A stretch of DNA of 64,000 nt from Excoecaria cochinchinensis (lineage: Eukaryota; Streptophyta; Magnoliopsida; Malpighiales; Euphorbiaceae), in assembly GCA_947683425.1 (NCBI GenBank), contig CANTUQ010000017.1, positions 1,116,001 through 1,180,000 on the forward strand. The letters run 5' to 3'. Every line of letters starts with the position of its first letter. Within the stretch, counting starts at the first letter, position 1. The position numbers and the translations under genes were made by a program. Positions 1 to 12,424 of this stretch are shown piece by piece. Below the pieces are notes generated by a model. It made no database searches, was not told where the DNA came from, and saw nothing but the letters and a program-made list of their open reading frames with translations.

Positions 1-188
1 TTGCTGCAATGAGAACACTCGGGCAAAGCCTCAGTCTTATTACTCAAACCGCCTCTACCAGAACTCAAACTCATAGCAAAACCCTGCCTCCTACCTCTCG
101 AAGCCGGACCTAAAGAAGACTCATCCTGTGGGTTCTTAGACCTCTTACCTAAAGAAGATGATGATCTTCCACGAGGGGGATTCCTCCC

Positions 189-934
189 CTAAGCTCTCTC
201 CCTCAGAACTGAATCTGATCTCTTAGCCCGCACTGCAGCTTGAACAATCTGATAATAACCAATACCCGAAGTACTCATCAAGGAAACAAGCATCGCCCTC
301 AAGGACTCATTCAAACCGGCCTCAAAATGCCTACACCTAAACTCCTCTATTAGAACACCCTCTGGAGCATACATCGCAAGACGGTTAAACTCTTTCTCAA
401 ACTCCGAAACTAATATGGCTCTCTTCTTCAAACTCTAGAACTATGCCCACTTAGCATCTTTGTAAGCCCTAGTCACATACTTACTGTAAACTCCCTCTCA
501 AAGAACTCCCAAGTGACCGGGTCAGGCAACTGGGGATGCGTACAGACCAACTTCCACCAATCGTAGGCGAATCCCTGAAGCAATGCCACAACACTCTCTA
601 CCTGTCTGTCTGGAGGGCACCGAATCTCCTCTAACACTCGCTTCACTTTCTCAATCCATTTTTCAGCATACTCAGATTCATCCAGACTAGTCCCATAGAA
701 GTCCTCTGCCCCGACTTTCCCCATGCTCTCTAAAGGGGCTCTCAGAGCTATCACTCTCTTTAAAACACGAGCCATGTCCTGAGAAATCTTCAACATTGCC
801 TCACAGGACATGGCTGCGGCCTAAGGCTGAACCCTAGGTGTTTGAGTCAAAACAGACACTGAAGGATCTACTGCTTGAGGATTCACACCCTTAGCGGACC
901 CCTCAAGCGACCCACGCACCGAATCAGAATCCAT
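189..934 (-). pseudogene. gag: gag of element A, broken
   Basis: Gag would form the capsid-like particle of the retrotransposon. I place the start at the ATG at 934 because it begins MDSDSVRGSLEGSAKG, matching the start of the second Tekay copy at 24626 (MDSTPGLLEGSAES). The capsid core follows in two open pieces, 811-473 (with DWWKLV and WEFFEREF) and 431-189 (with EFEKEFNRLA). Between them the frame shifts, and YVTRAYKDAKWA is followed by stops, so the gene is dead. Zinc knuckle and pol would lie left of the window. Family is clear; exact breaks are less so. Confidence 0.8.
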
Positions 935-1023
935 CTAAAATAAACACAAAGACACCCGCATTAGCTAACACAGTCCTAAACATATATCTATACACCACAA
1001 CAACCAGAAAATGCCTAAACCTA

Positions 1024-1036
1024 GGTTCTGATACCA
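1024..1036 (-). other. Primer binding site, initiator-Met tRNA type
   Basis: Read on the minus strand it is TGGTATCAGAACC, one base from the usual plant TGGTATCAGAGC complement of initiator methionine tRNA. It sits five bases inside the LTR edge at 1042. Confidence 0.85.
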
Positions 1037-2049
1037 AAAACTGTAACACCCCCCACCCATACGTAGGAGAACCCATCCGCAATGGAGTGAGAACCCGTAT
1101 GAGCAAGGGTGTCACCAAACAAAACGGTACAATACCATTCATCCACATAATATAAACATACACATATACAGCGAAATTTAAAACTTTAAAACCAAACTGA
1201 TCATTCACTCATAGATGGAATAATAATATTCATTACATAACTGTTCTGATCTAACCAAAATGATTATATCTCCCAAAATGCAAGGTGAAAGCTGAACAAA
1301 ACAATAATTACAATGAGAGTTCACTATTAATAAAAGAATCATAATACAAAAATGTAAGTCCTAACATCAATCCCACTATGTTGGCTGGACTTACGGAGAC
1401 TCTCCTAAAGTTAATCACCATCCGCACCTGCACGGATTAAACACCAGTGCTAAGCGATAATGCTTAGTGGGGAAAACAAGCAACAAAAATATGGATGGCC
1501 ATTCACAATGGTCGTCGAGGCAAAATGCATACATAATGGCATATATTGATAATCATAAGACATAATCATAATTGAGCCACATTCGTAATCATTCAAAGGC
1601 TCATAATCACATTCATATATTAACTGATTCATATGCTCATAAATAGAGTTATTCCGAATTCCCATTCTTATAATACAACCAAAACATAACACCTGCTGAC
1701 TCACAATAGTGGATAACGAGTAACACATTGGGGTACCCGTATGTACTATCGAAAAGCAACATCGTATTTTTTTCTCTTTCAAAACATTTTCACATTGGGG
1801 ATCTTAAACAAGATCCGTACACATTGAGGATCGCGAGGACCCAAACAGAGACCTGTTCAGGGTCCAAACAGAACAAAGGTACTGCAGCTACTGAGATCTA
1901 TTAGGTATGCCTAACTATCCACTAGATTGACTCTTGCAGGTCATGCATAATTCATCAAATCACATTTATATAATTCATAAAATTATCCATGCATAATTCT
2001 AAAAGCATCACGAGTTCGAAAACCAGACATCGAAAGCATAAAAGAAAAC

Positions 2050-2330
2050 TCAAGTTGAAGCTAGGAGGTGTCGAGCTCGCGACAGAGGCAGTCTTTGCGC
2101 TCGCGTGGAGACAGAAGCGCATCTCACTGTTGCGCTCGTGACGAGCATCATGCGCGCGACAGTGAGCGGCCAGCTAAAGCTGTCGCGCTCGCGCATAGGC
2201 GCGTGCTCGCGACAAAGAGCTCTCGCTGCAGCGACTCGGCAGCCCAATGCTCGGCCACGCTCAAAGGCTGAATTCACTGAGTTCTGTCGTGCTCGCGACA
2301 GAGTCGTGATTTCTAGCTCTTAAGCAAAAA
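2050..2330 (-). repeat. GC-rich palindromic repeat block in LTR-A
   Basis: An abrupt GC-rich island in AT-rich LTR, made of variants of GCTCGCGACAGAG and its reverse complement. A shorter, partly decayed version of the same words occurs at the matching place in LTR-E (25736-25965). The small ORFs here are by-products of base composition. Confidence 0.75.
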
Positions 2331-3039
2331 TCGACAGAAAAACACACTGCCAAAATCACCAAAATCTCCAATTAACTTCAAAACTCAACCCCACACAAAT
2401 TGATCATTCAATTCATCTTAATTACCCTAAAACCCATCTTTTAAACCACAACCAATAATTTAATTACACAACTAACATAATCAAAATCCTCACTTTAGAA
2501 AACCAGAAATTTCTCTCTAAGTTCAACCACAAATTCATATCTTGGTTTATTTACTCATAATCCAAGCATCTCAACCCAAAACAATCATTACCCACATCAT
2601 TTAGATACAAATACACATATTATATCTCATAAATTACCAGCAATTCAAAAAAGAACACAAAATCACATAAAATGCACAAAGAAAACTGAAATTCCCAAAC
2701 CTGTAAATTCCTTTGCTTCTAGTTGCAAGCTCTGCTCCCACTCGCCTTCTCTTTCCCCTTGGGATCACGAGTAGGCGCTTCTAAACCCAGAAACCCAAGA
2801 ACCACACAAACACAAAAACCCTAGATTAAGAACACATCTAACAAATCAAGAGAAAAGATAAAGAAGAATAGAAAGCAAAAACTTACCAATGAAGCTTAAG
2901 AGATGATCAATTTCCACCAAAAACCACTTGGATCAAAACTAGGGCACACTTGAAGAGAAAAGAGGAAGAGGAGATAAAGAGAGGAGGAAATGAACGGGAA
3001 AGAGGCAACAAAATGGCTGCTCCCTCTTCTCTTTCCTTC

Positions 3040-3047
3040 TATTTATA
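3040..3047 (-). promoter_or_regulatory. TATA box of LTR-A
   Basis: TATAAATA on the minus strand, in a pyrimidine-rich stretch about 240 bases inside the LTR start, as expected for a U3 promoter. Confidence 0.6.
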
Positions 3048-3284
3048 CCTACTTCCTAAAACCCTAGCCACATGTCACCCTAAGATTGGTGGAACTTGAC
3101 CACTCACACCCAACTAACATGCATGACACCACACACAAGACTAACCCCACTAATGCACACACTACTAACATACATGCATCCACACTCTAATAAAGCCGAT
3201 GAATACCCTCAACACATGCCAACACACCCACACATGCACACATACACATGGCTCAAACTATTAGGGGGAAAACGGGGTGTGACA

Positions 3285-3845
3285 CTAGTAATAAATGTTG
3301 AAGATAAGATTACACCATGAAAAGCTAGCGGCATATTCACAATGGTCTGACACCCTCCAAACTGATGAATGCAACGGGCTATGATGCAAAAGGAGGCCCT
3401 GTGAAGCCCACACAATAGGACACACCTCGAAGGCCCGTCCTGAATCACGTAGTCAAGACGCATCCAGGGGTTCATAAAGCTGATATCTCCGTCTGCCAAT
3501 GTGGCTGTCCATATGAAGCCTTCATAAGGAAAGTCGAACTGATATGTCTGCTGTCCAAGGAAAAAATGCACCAGCGAGTATGCATTGATCACCCTAGGAG
3601 GGGGTTATGTCAATAACCTTAACTTTTCTTGTAGCCACACCTAAAAAAAATGAGAGGAAAAGCTGCTGGAATGAGTTGGATCCATTCCAGGCAAAAATAA
3701 GGCACAAGATTATGTGAAAATCCCTAATGGGACGCATTTTCCGATAAAAAAAGTTAGTGTGAAAACCCACAAGGGACGCACTACCTTTAAAAATAATGAC
3801 ATAAGGTACTTGAAGTAATAAGGGACTCCCGGTAATAAAAGTGGT
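3285..3845 (+). mobile_element. Tat-lineage internal fragment (post-integrase region)
   Basis: Collinear with 40100-40875 of T1, in the same orientation. It carries the end of the antisense accessory ORF and its intron with two hairpins (3712-3737 and 3756-3782). It stops abruptly at about 3845 and joins LTR sequence, an order not found in an intact element, so it is a rearranged remnant. Confidence 0.75.
3290..3640 (-). pseudogene. aORF (DUF7745-like) exon 2, old copy
   Basis: Minus-strand remnant of the Tat accessory gene described at 40138-41468. A run of T then TAG at 3643-3641 is a splice acceptor at the same place as in T1. The exon then reads WLQEKLRLLT, a stop, then PPPRVINAYSLVHFFLG and continues to DISFMNPWMRLDYV and FCIIARCIHQFGG. 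These align with ISFTSAWLPLSHAV and FCITSWCTRQLG of T1. The first exon is missing. Reading frame is nearly intact, but the copy is clearly dead. Confidence 0.7.
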
Positions 3846-4483
3846 AGAGTCAGATTTTTCAAGTTAACACAAGGGGAACCAATGTTCCTTAAATCCAATA
3901 AATGTCTCGATTTGTATATTATGTATTTTACTTTATTCTTCTTTGTGTATTTATTTATTTTGGGCCCTTTAAATTAATTTTGGGGTAATTTTATTTATTT
4001 ATTTATTTATTAATGCTTTTTTTTTTATTTTGGGCGATTGTTCTCTCCCATTTTTCACTTGTAATTTATTTATCGCTTTCTTTATTGCTTTTCTTTACTG
4101 CTTCCAAAAATGCTTGAAATGCGCTTTAATTTTATTGCATGATCGGATGAGATGAGAGATAGAATTTTAACTACTAAAAAACTCATTTATAACTTAACTT
4201 AAGGCATTAACAAAGTGAAATTCCGAACACTTTCTCTGGTTTAAGACCCCCGAGGTTAGATGACCTTCCCCAATTTCTTTTAAATTTGGTAGCGACTCCA
4301 AAATACCTCAAATGTGCCTAAAGGTTTCGTGGGATTAGATGAACTTCCCAATGTTCTATTAGGTAAGGAATTTCAAAATATATCGTGTTACCCAAGATCA
4401 AAAAGACACCGACCATCCCGGGCCCTAAAAGCAGGCATCCGGGGACCCCGGCTTCTGGACGAGTTCGGGCCACACGCGTCACA
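3846..4483 (+). repeat. Tat-lineage LTR fragment, 3' part
   Basis: Homologous to the ends of LTR-F and the T1 LTRs: the 'coding-like' repeats with CCCAATGTTCTATT, the CCCTAAAAGC word and the end CGCGTCACA. The 5' half is missing. It directly abuts a PBS at 4485. Confidence 0.75.
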
Positions 4484-4484
4484 G

Positions 4485-4503
4485 TGGCGACTCCACTGGG
4501 GAC
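4485..4503 (+). other. Primer binding site, Arg-tRNA type
   Basis: TGGCGACTCCACTGGGGAC, one base after the LTR end CACA. It is nearly the same as the PBS of T1 (32566-32583). The Ogre/Tat lineage is known to use a tRNA-Arg primer of this kind. Confidence 0.8.
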
Positions 4504-4853
4504 ATATGCATTGGAGGGGTGGTGACTAGGTTACTCCTTCACCTAAGACATGACCCCAATACATTCAAGCCACACTTGGAGGGGGATATAGCTGTCGATC
4601 TCGCTGTCGCTGGTTACATGGGTATGGTAGAGCCGATACCAGATCGACCAGACGAGTACAAATTACTTAGTATAACAGAGACCAAACTTCACTGCAAGTT
4701 GCCTCCACTCCCCGACATAGCAGGTACTTTGGGGGATGATCACCTACAGCTAGAGGAAGAAGAGTCATGTACACCACAAGATGGGGAGGGTACATATGAT
4801 TTGGACATCACAGATCTCTTCAGCACTCCCCCTCCACAGCAGATCCTACATAG

Positions 4854-7800
4854 TGTAACACCCTTATATGATATATGCACTCACTACTATGTTGCACGAT
4901 TTCCATGATTGAAAACACAGTCTTAAAAATTTTAATGCACGACTCGGGTAAATTTTTTTTTTTCACACTTAACCATTATACTCATTGAGCCATTTTATAT
5001 ATTAGTAACTCATCTTGCCGATTGACCTATAACTGTCTATTGTTACTATTCATTTGGTAAAATTTCGGCAGTATAACGGCTTATACTTTAACTATCCAAA
5101 CCTACAATTTTAATCAACCGCAGCCCCGGCAAGGGCACAACAATAATATCATCTATCTCATACAATCATCAGCACCAAAATATTCATTCACCACAAAATT
5201 ATACCAATACCAACTATCCATACATATACAAATACATACACCAACTTCATATTTATATACATGCCAACATATCATACAAAAACAAACTTCAGTCTTCCTT
5301 CATTGATACGCTCCCAAAAACCTCCTGTGGTATGCTGCTCCACTCCTATAGTGCACCTACACACAGTCAATAAAAACTACGTACTAAGCATTAATATGCC
5401 TAGTGGTGGTTACAAATCCTAGGATTTTCACTACTATAAATTATACACACACATAATTATAAAACATGAATTTTATCGCTATAACCTAACTCATTAATTA
5501 CTTAAATTTATTTTTAGATTCTACTATACATGCTACACTTTAATCATTTACACATACTCATTTACTCAAATTACAATTCTCATTTATCACTAATTACCTT
5601 TCCGTTTCTTAATTAATTATTCAATTAACTACACCATTATATTTTATTTATAATATTAATATGATTTACTCAATTTATTCATCAAATTAATCATATTATC
5701 AAACATTTAACCTTATCATACACTAATTACAATTGAATCCTTTCATTAAATTTATTATTTCATTAATTACATTTTTACTCTTATTTTTTTTCCTTGGTTT
5801 CCCATTTTACCCTTAACTTTTCCATTAATTACATCTATGTCCCCACTTTTACCATAATACCATCCATGTACCTTCTTTCACACTAATTCCATTTATATCC
5901 TTATTTTACACTTAATTACCATAATGCCATTACATATACTTAATATTTACACTTTTAACCCTACTTATTCTCAATTTTCGCTTTTACCCCTTTTAATTAT
6001 TTTTAATTACCAATTTACCCTTTTTACACATAAATTCCACTTTTAACCTTATAAATTTACTAAATTACATTTAGGTCCCAAATTCTTCACTTTTACACTA
6101 AATTACCATTTTAACCTCATATTTTGCCAAAATTACCAAATTACCCTTATAACTACACTTTTTACCTAACTTTACCACTTTTTACCTACTTAAGGCAAAT
6201 TTACCATTTAGTCCCCACATTTTCACTTATTTACCTAATTACCCTTTTTAATCACACTTTTTACCTAACTTATTTCATACTTATCCATTAGGTGTAAAAT
6301 TACCATTTTGCCCCTAAACTTTCTATTTCCTTTATTTTTGTCTCATTCTCACTTTTTTTCATATTTATCACTACTTTAGTTAATTTAATTACGTATTTAC
6401 CATTTTGCCCCTAAATTTTTATCAAATTACGATATTGCCCATCCTTTTTCTTTTATTTACCATTATGCCATTAGTTAATTATATTTTCACATCTAATCAC
6501 TAATTAACTTATAATTTAACATTTAATCCACGAATTAACTATATTTCCATATTTAATCACATCTTAACTTATAACTTATCAATTAACCGACTAACTAATT
6601 ATTTTCACGATAAATTACGATTTAGTCCTAAAAGTACCATTTCAAGTCAATTGTTATTTTTAATCCTTATCTTACCTTATCTTATCTTATCTTATCTTTA
6701 TCATAATCATTATCATATCTTTATCCTTATCACCTAATCATTACTATATATTTATCCTTATCACTTAACTACATGTGTATCCATTTAATCATTCAATTAA
6801 TTCTTTCTTTACACTTTTCCACCATATTTTGCAATAAGTCTCCTTTTAATCAATTTTATTCAACTATTACCCCTAGTAACACCCGATAGTTATCAATAGA
6901 TTGGATATGCGGGACTGGACTCTATAGCCCTAACCTACCGAAGTTGCCACTAGGGGGCAAAATTACACTTCGGTAGTGTCAGAGTGACCACTAGGGGATT
7001 AAATTACACTCCGATGGCACTATACTTACACTTTACACTACACTTACACTTATAAATAGACCATCATTGGTCTATAATTACAAGTCGCCATGACTTGCTA
7101 CCGCAGCATATAGTGATGTCCCTATGGCTAGCCATATATATTCTGAACTAGATTTACTACTAGATCACTAAGGGCAATAAACAATCATCATTCATTTCAC
7201 TTTTTTTTCATTCATTTCACTTCCAATTCACTCAATATTCAATATACACTCATGCATACCATGAGTTCACATAAATATACACTTATTTCATCATTTTCAT
7301 TGTAAATATAATACTTTATCTCACTTTGTGCATACAAATAAACACTATCACTTTCACATATACTTATTTTTCATTTATTGCTCATTTTGTGCATTTATAT
7401 ACCATAAACATCAAAATGCACTTTAAATACTCATTAAGTCCAATTCGGCCAAAGTACCAATTTTGCACTATGTTCACATTTTATTTATTTAACCACTCAT
7501 TCATTTAAATTACATGTCATACTTATCTTAAACATCAATTTCATGCCTTAATTTCCAACATACATAATTAATTCCTTTAATGTTTAATTCGGCCAACCCT
7601 TCATTAATTCATTATGTATGTTTTTCATTCTTTTAATTATTCAATTAGCTTAATCCCATGTTATACACATTATTTACATTGCTTACTTACATAAAACACC
7701 AAAATATTTTAATATTTTCCCTAGTCTTCAATTCGGCCTAGGTTTCAATTCCTCACTAAGCTTACGTTTCTTTCTTTTAATCACTCCATTTACTAAATAT

Positions 7801-9092
7801 CATATTAAACATTGCTTATATATCACTTACATGCATTAAACATCAAAATATTTTAAGAATTTCTAATATGTTCCATTTGGCCTCACTTAGGGATATCATA
7901 CTAATAAGTTTTAATTTAATCTAAGCATGTTTATACACTAATTTAAGTCCACTAATCATGAATATCAAATTAGATTTAATTAAACAAGTCATTATCTCAT
8001 ACCCACACTTAGACAAACCTAAAACTTAACCTAAATCAATAGAAATAGGAGGATTTTGTAACCACAAACCTCAAATCCTTGCTTAGCACTTCTCAAGTGT
8101 CCTTTTTTATGCCTTATCTTTTAGATAAATCTTCCTCTCCTTGTAATCCTTACCTTGTCCAAATATAAATAATGGAATTACATCAAATCTATACTTCCTT
8201 TTTACAAAATAACTTCATAATCATGTTCTACGCCCTTGAAAATACCCATATGAACATTTAAACCCAATTAAAAATACCCAAAACACTTACCTCAATTTCC
8301 ACCCTAAACTTTGAATACTTAGTTTTCTTCACTTCCAATGCTCCAAATGGACTCCACTTGTTGTGTTTATGTTATAGAGGGACTGAGATTTGTTTGGGAG
8401 GCTAATATTTGGGGAAAGATTGAAGAAAGAATGAAGAAAAATGGAAGAGAAAGTAAAAAATGGCATACGATTTGAAGAAAGAAAAGAGAGGCGGTGGGTT
8501 GCTGGATTTCTCTAGAGAAATCCAGCCACTTTCTGCCTTATATAGTAGGAAAATGAACTGAACCGGTCCAACCAAAGCAGTCCAACTAGTTTGAATCAAA
8601 ATTTTGGTTTTTCGACAATGTGTGTTACTCAACTTATGTTCACTCCCAACCAATTCCATTATTCTTAGAACATCAAAAATATCCTCCCTGAAAATTTTTA
8701 CCTCAATCGGAGTCTATTTGGGACCCCGTTCACTTAAATCGGTCCGATTCAATCTTGTTCGGTTCTACCGTAAAATACTATTCTAATGCTGTCAAAAATT
8801 ACAGAAAATTATTTTATGGATGTACACTTCCCACTTTATACCCTTTTGAGCTCAATAACTATTTTTAAAAATTCGGTCAATCCTCAGTCAAACTTCGGTT
8901 CAATTTGAACCGAACTAGATGCCAACTTCAGAATGACTTTCGGAGACGTATTTGACTCCATTTTCACTCCAAATTTCACCACTAGACTCCTGACGGCCCA
9001 CAGATCGATTTTATCAAATAATAAATTTTTTAAAAATCAACTGTCGGGTCCTCTGTATAGCTACCCTGGGGTCCCCCATCCCAGGATTACAA
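4854..9092 (-). repeat. LTR-B, Tekay-type LTR insertion (probable solo LTR)
   Basis: About 4.2 kb of AT-rich DNA interrupts the ORF3-like gene. Plus-strand ends are TGTAACACCC and GGATTACA, i.e. TGTAATCCTGGG...GGGTGTTACA on the minus strand. A weaker CTAAGCAT/ATGCCTAG hairpin at 5384-5403 and a TATA box (TATATAA, 8544-8538 minus) match other Tekay-type LTRs. I found no clear target duplication (CATAG on the left, ATACC on the right), so the right edge is uncertain. Paired palindromes lie at about 6938-7020. No gene is visible. Confidence 0.55.
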
Positions 9093-9221
9093 TACCTCAA
9101 ACATATTTAACTCTTTAGTTCACTATAATTAATCACTCAATACACTACTCTACACTGTGATCACTCCAAATACACTGTAGACATTCATTAATACTTCTAA
9201 GCCAATGTTAGGGCCATTATA
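9093..9221. other. Unassigned 129-bp spacer
   Basis: Lies between the proposed LTR-B edge and the point where homology to ORF3 resumes. AT-rich, no motif recognised. It may belong to LTR-B if that LTR ends further right. Confidence 0.4.
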
Positions 9222-9849
9222 GCTCGCACCACTCCTCCACCACAGGTTTCGGATCTTGACTTCTGCACTCTCTGAAGACACTCCCCTTATAGTTGATCAG
9301 GTAATTCGGGGGCATCCTCTTCCACAACCCCGCCATCATCTGAGTTTAGGACGGAGCAAAATTAGCCTACTCCAGAGATGATATTCCAGTCTAGGCACTA
9401 GGATATGATGTCCGTATTGGCCGCTCTAGGGCAACACAATGATGTGGCGATCCGTCTTCTAGGCCACCGTATAAAGGACGATATTCACCTACTAAGCCAA
9501 CGCACAGAAGGGAACTTTCTCCTACTGAGCCAGCAAACAGATGATAGGCTCACTCTATTTAGCCAGCAGATAGCAGAGGGGTTCGGAGAGATCAGTAGGC
9601 ATTTAGACAGGATAGAGGGATATGTGACAGCTTCGCAGGCCGCGACTGCACAGATGGTTGATGAGTCCCTCTAGGTGATGGATGAGTCACTAGCCGCCAC
9701 CCGACACCGAATGGATGTCTTAGAGGAGACTTCTAAAGGAATATCCTAGGGCATGAGGGATCTGCGTGAGGATTTGTGACCTTCCTATCATTCGAGATGA
9801 CTTGGGGTATCACATTGATGGATATGCTTCGGCCATACCAGGCATAGCC

Positions 9850-10130
9850 TCTAGTTTTCAGAACAATCCCCCACAATAAAAAAGCATAAATAAATAAATA
9901 AATGAATAAAATTGCTCCAAAATTAATTATAAGGGCCCAAAATAAATAAATACACAAAGAAGAATAAAGTAAAATGCATAATACACAAATCGGGACATTT
10001 ATTAGATTTTAGTAACATTAGTTCCCCTTATGTTATCTTGAAAAATCTAAGAGTTATTTTGGGCTATAAAGATAATAGGGATAATTGGATCCCATTTTAT
10101 GAGACCCTATAAACACCAATTCCTCCTACT
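9850..10130 (-). repeat. Tat LTR fragment, inverted relative to 3845-4040
   Basis: The reverse complement of this stretch matches 3845-4040 nearly base for base, including TTATTCTTCTTTGTGTATTT. It also matches 27380-27640 in LTR-Y. It begins directly after the ORF3-like remnant, so the old element is flanked by LTR pieces in opposite directions. Confidence 0.65.
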
Positions 10131-11675
<1,545 letters not shown>

Positions 11676-12424
11676 GTGATAACTCAAAATTTAACATGTG
11701 AAAACATGAAAATATTGTATCAAAACGATCTTGGACTGATAGGGAACAAATTTACAAAGAGAAATCTTGAAAAGAGAGACAAAATGGCTAATAAATGGTA
11801 AAAAATCGAGACAAAATGGGGAGAAAAAGAGACAAAAAACTAAACGAAAATGTGAGGAAGAAGGAAAAAGAAAAAATGGCTTTTTGAATAAAAGTAGCCA
11901 AGTCATGGCCTTGACTCACTTTTTGAATTCCAAAAAGTGGTAACTAGCAAGTCACGGGTGTGACTTACCCAATTATGGGCATGACTCACTCAAATCTCTG
12001 AATGTAAATAAGTTTTTTTCAAGTTTTTCAAAGGAATTTCCACAGACATAGATGCAAAATTAATTTTATCACCTTTCTTTTTAGAATCTTCTTCCTTTGG
12101 TCATTTCCTGGTATAAGGATTTACTCCTTGTGTTCCTACAAAAGAGATATATGTGTGAAAAAAAATACTTGGAAGAAAGAATGCAGCCTAATGCATGCAG
12201 CAAGCAGCATGCAAATTTACTGTTTACATGCCAAATGGTTCTTAGGGCCAGTCACAGGCGTGACTGATTGAATAACAGCCATAACTCGGCTCTCTCTCTC
12301 ATCCTCTTTAGTCCTAAGCATTTTATTTTCCTTTTTCCCATGCTTTCCTTATGCCTTATCGTTTTTTTGACCTCCATCTTCTTAAGCTTTCATCTCTAGT
12401 GTCTCTTTTTTTTATCTTTCCACC
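11676..12424. promoter_or_regulatory. Region upstream of old aORF with AGTCAC..GTGACT palindromes
   Basis: No gene. Contains several palindromic words around AAGTCACGGGTGTGACTT (11949-11966) and CAGTCACAGGCGTGACTG (12250-12267), plus looser copies near 11897 and 11977. They lie 160-530 bases upstream of the old aORF start at 12425. In T1 the matching interval is the divergent promoter, with different palindromes. Part of this region may instead be LTR sequence. Confidence 0.4.

Larger units (their letters stand above)
1..3284 (-). mobile_element. Ty3/gypsy Tekay/Del-like element A, 5' part only
   Basis: On the minus strand the order is LTR (3284-1042), Met-tRNA-type primer binding site, then gag, and the element leaves the window at base 1. 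LTR ends are TG...CA: TGTCACACCCCG at the right end and GGGGTGTTACA next to the PBS. The five bases beyond the right end are CTAGT; the partner duplication would be outside the window. The Tekay/Del assignment rests on the gag sequence and the LTR ends, not on a domain search. Confidence 0.85.
1042..3284 (-). repeat. LTR-A, 5' LTR of element A (2243 bp)
   Basis: TG...CA ends and the adjoining PBS define it. In its transcription sense it has a TATA box at 3047-3040, a GC-rich palindromic block at 2330-2050, and a conserved hairpin (CTAAGC at 1450-1455 pairing with GCTTAG at 1462-1467) shared with the other Tekay-type LTRs here. Otherwise AT-rich and without a gene. Confidence 0.88.
4510..9866 (+). 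pseudogene. ORF3-like accessory gene, old copy split by LTR-B
   Basis: Matches the second half of the sense accessory gene of T1 (42673-48711). The left piece (4510-4853) has VVTRLLLHL, MGMVEPIPDRPDEYKLLSI and LDITDLFSTPPP, parallel to GVITRLLLRLG, MGMISPISGQAEAYRVLTI and EITMDDLFAAS. The right piece (about 9222-9866) has a coiled-coil stretch with repeated LLSQ heptads at 9450-9600 and MVDESL at 9654-9671, parallel to MIDESL in T1. The N-terminal half is missing because the gene starts right after the PBS. Several stops; dead. Confidence 0.7.
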
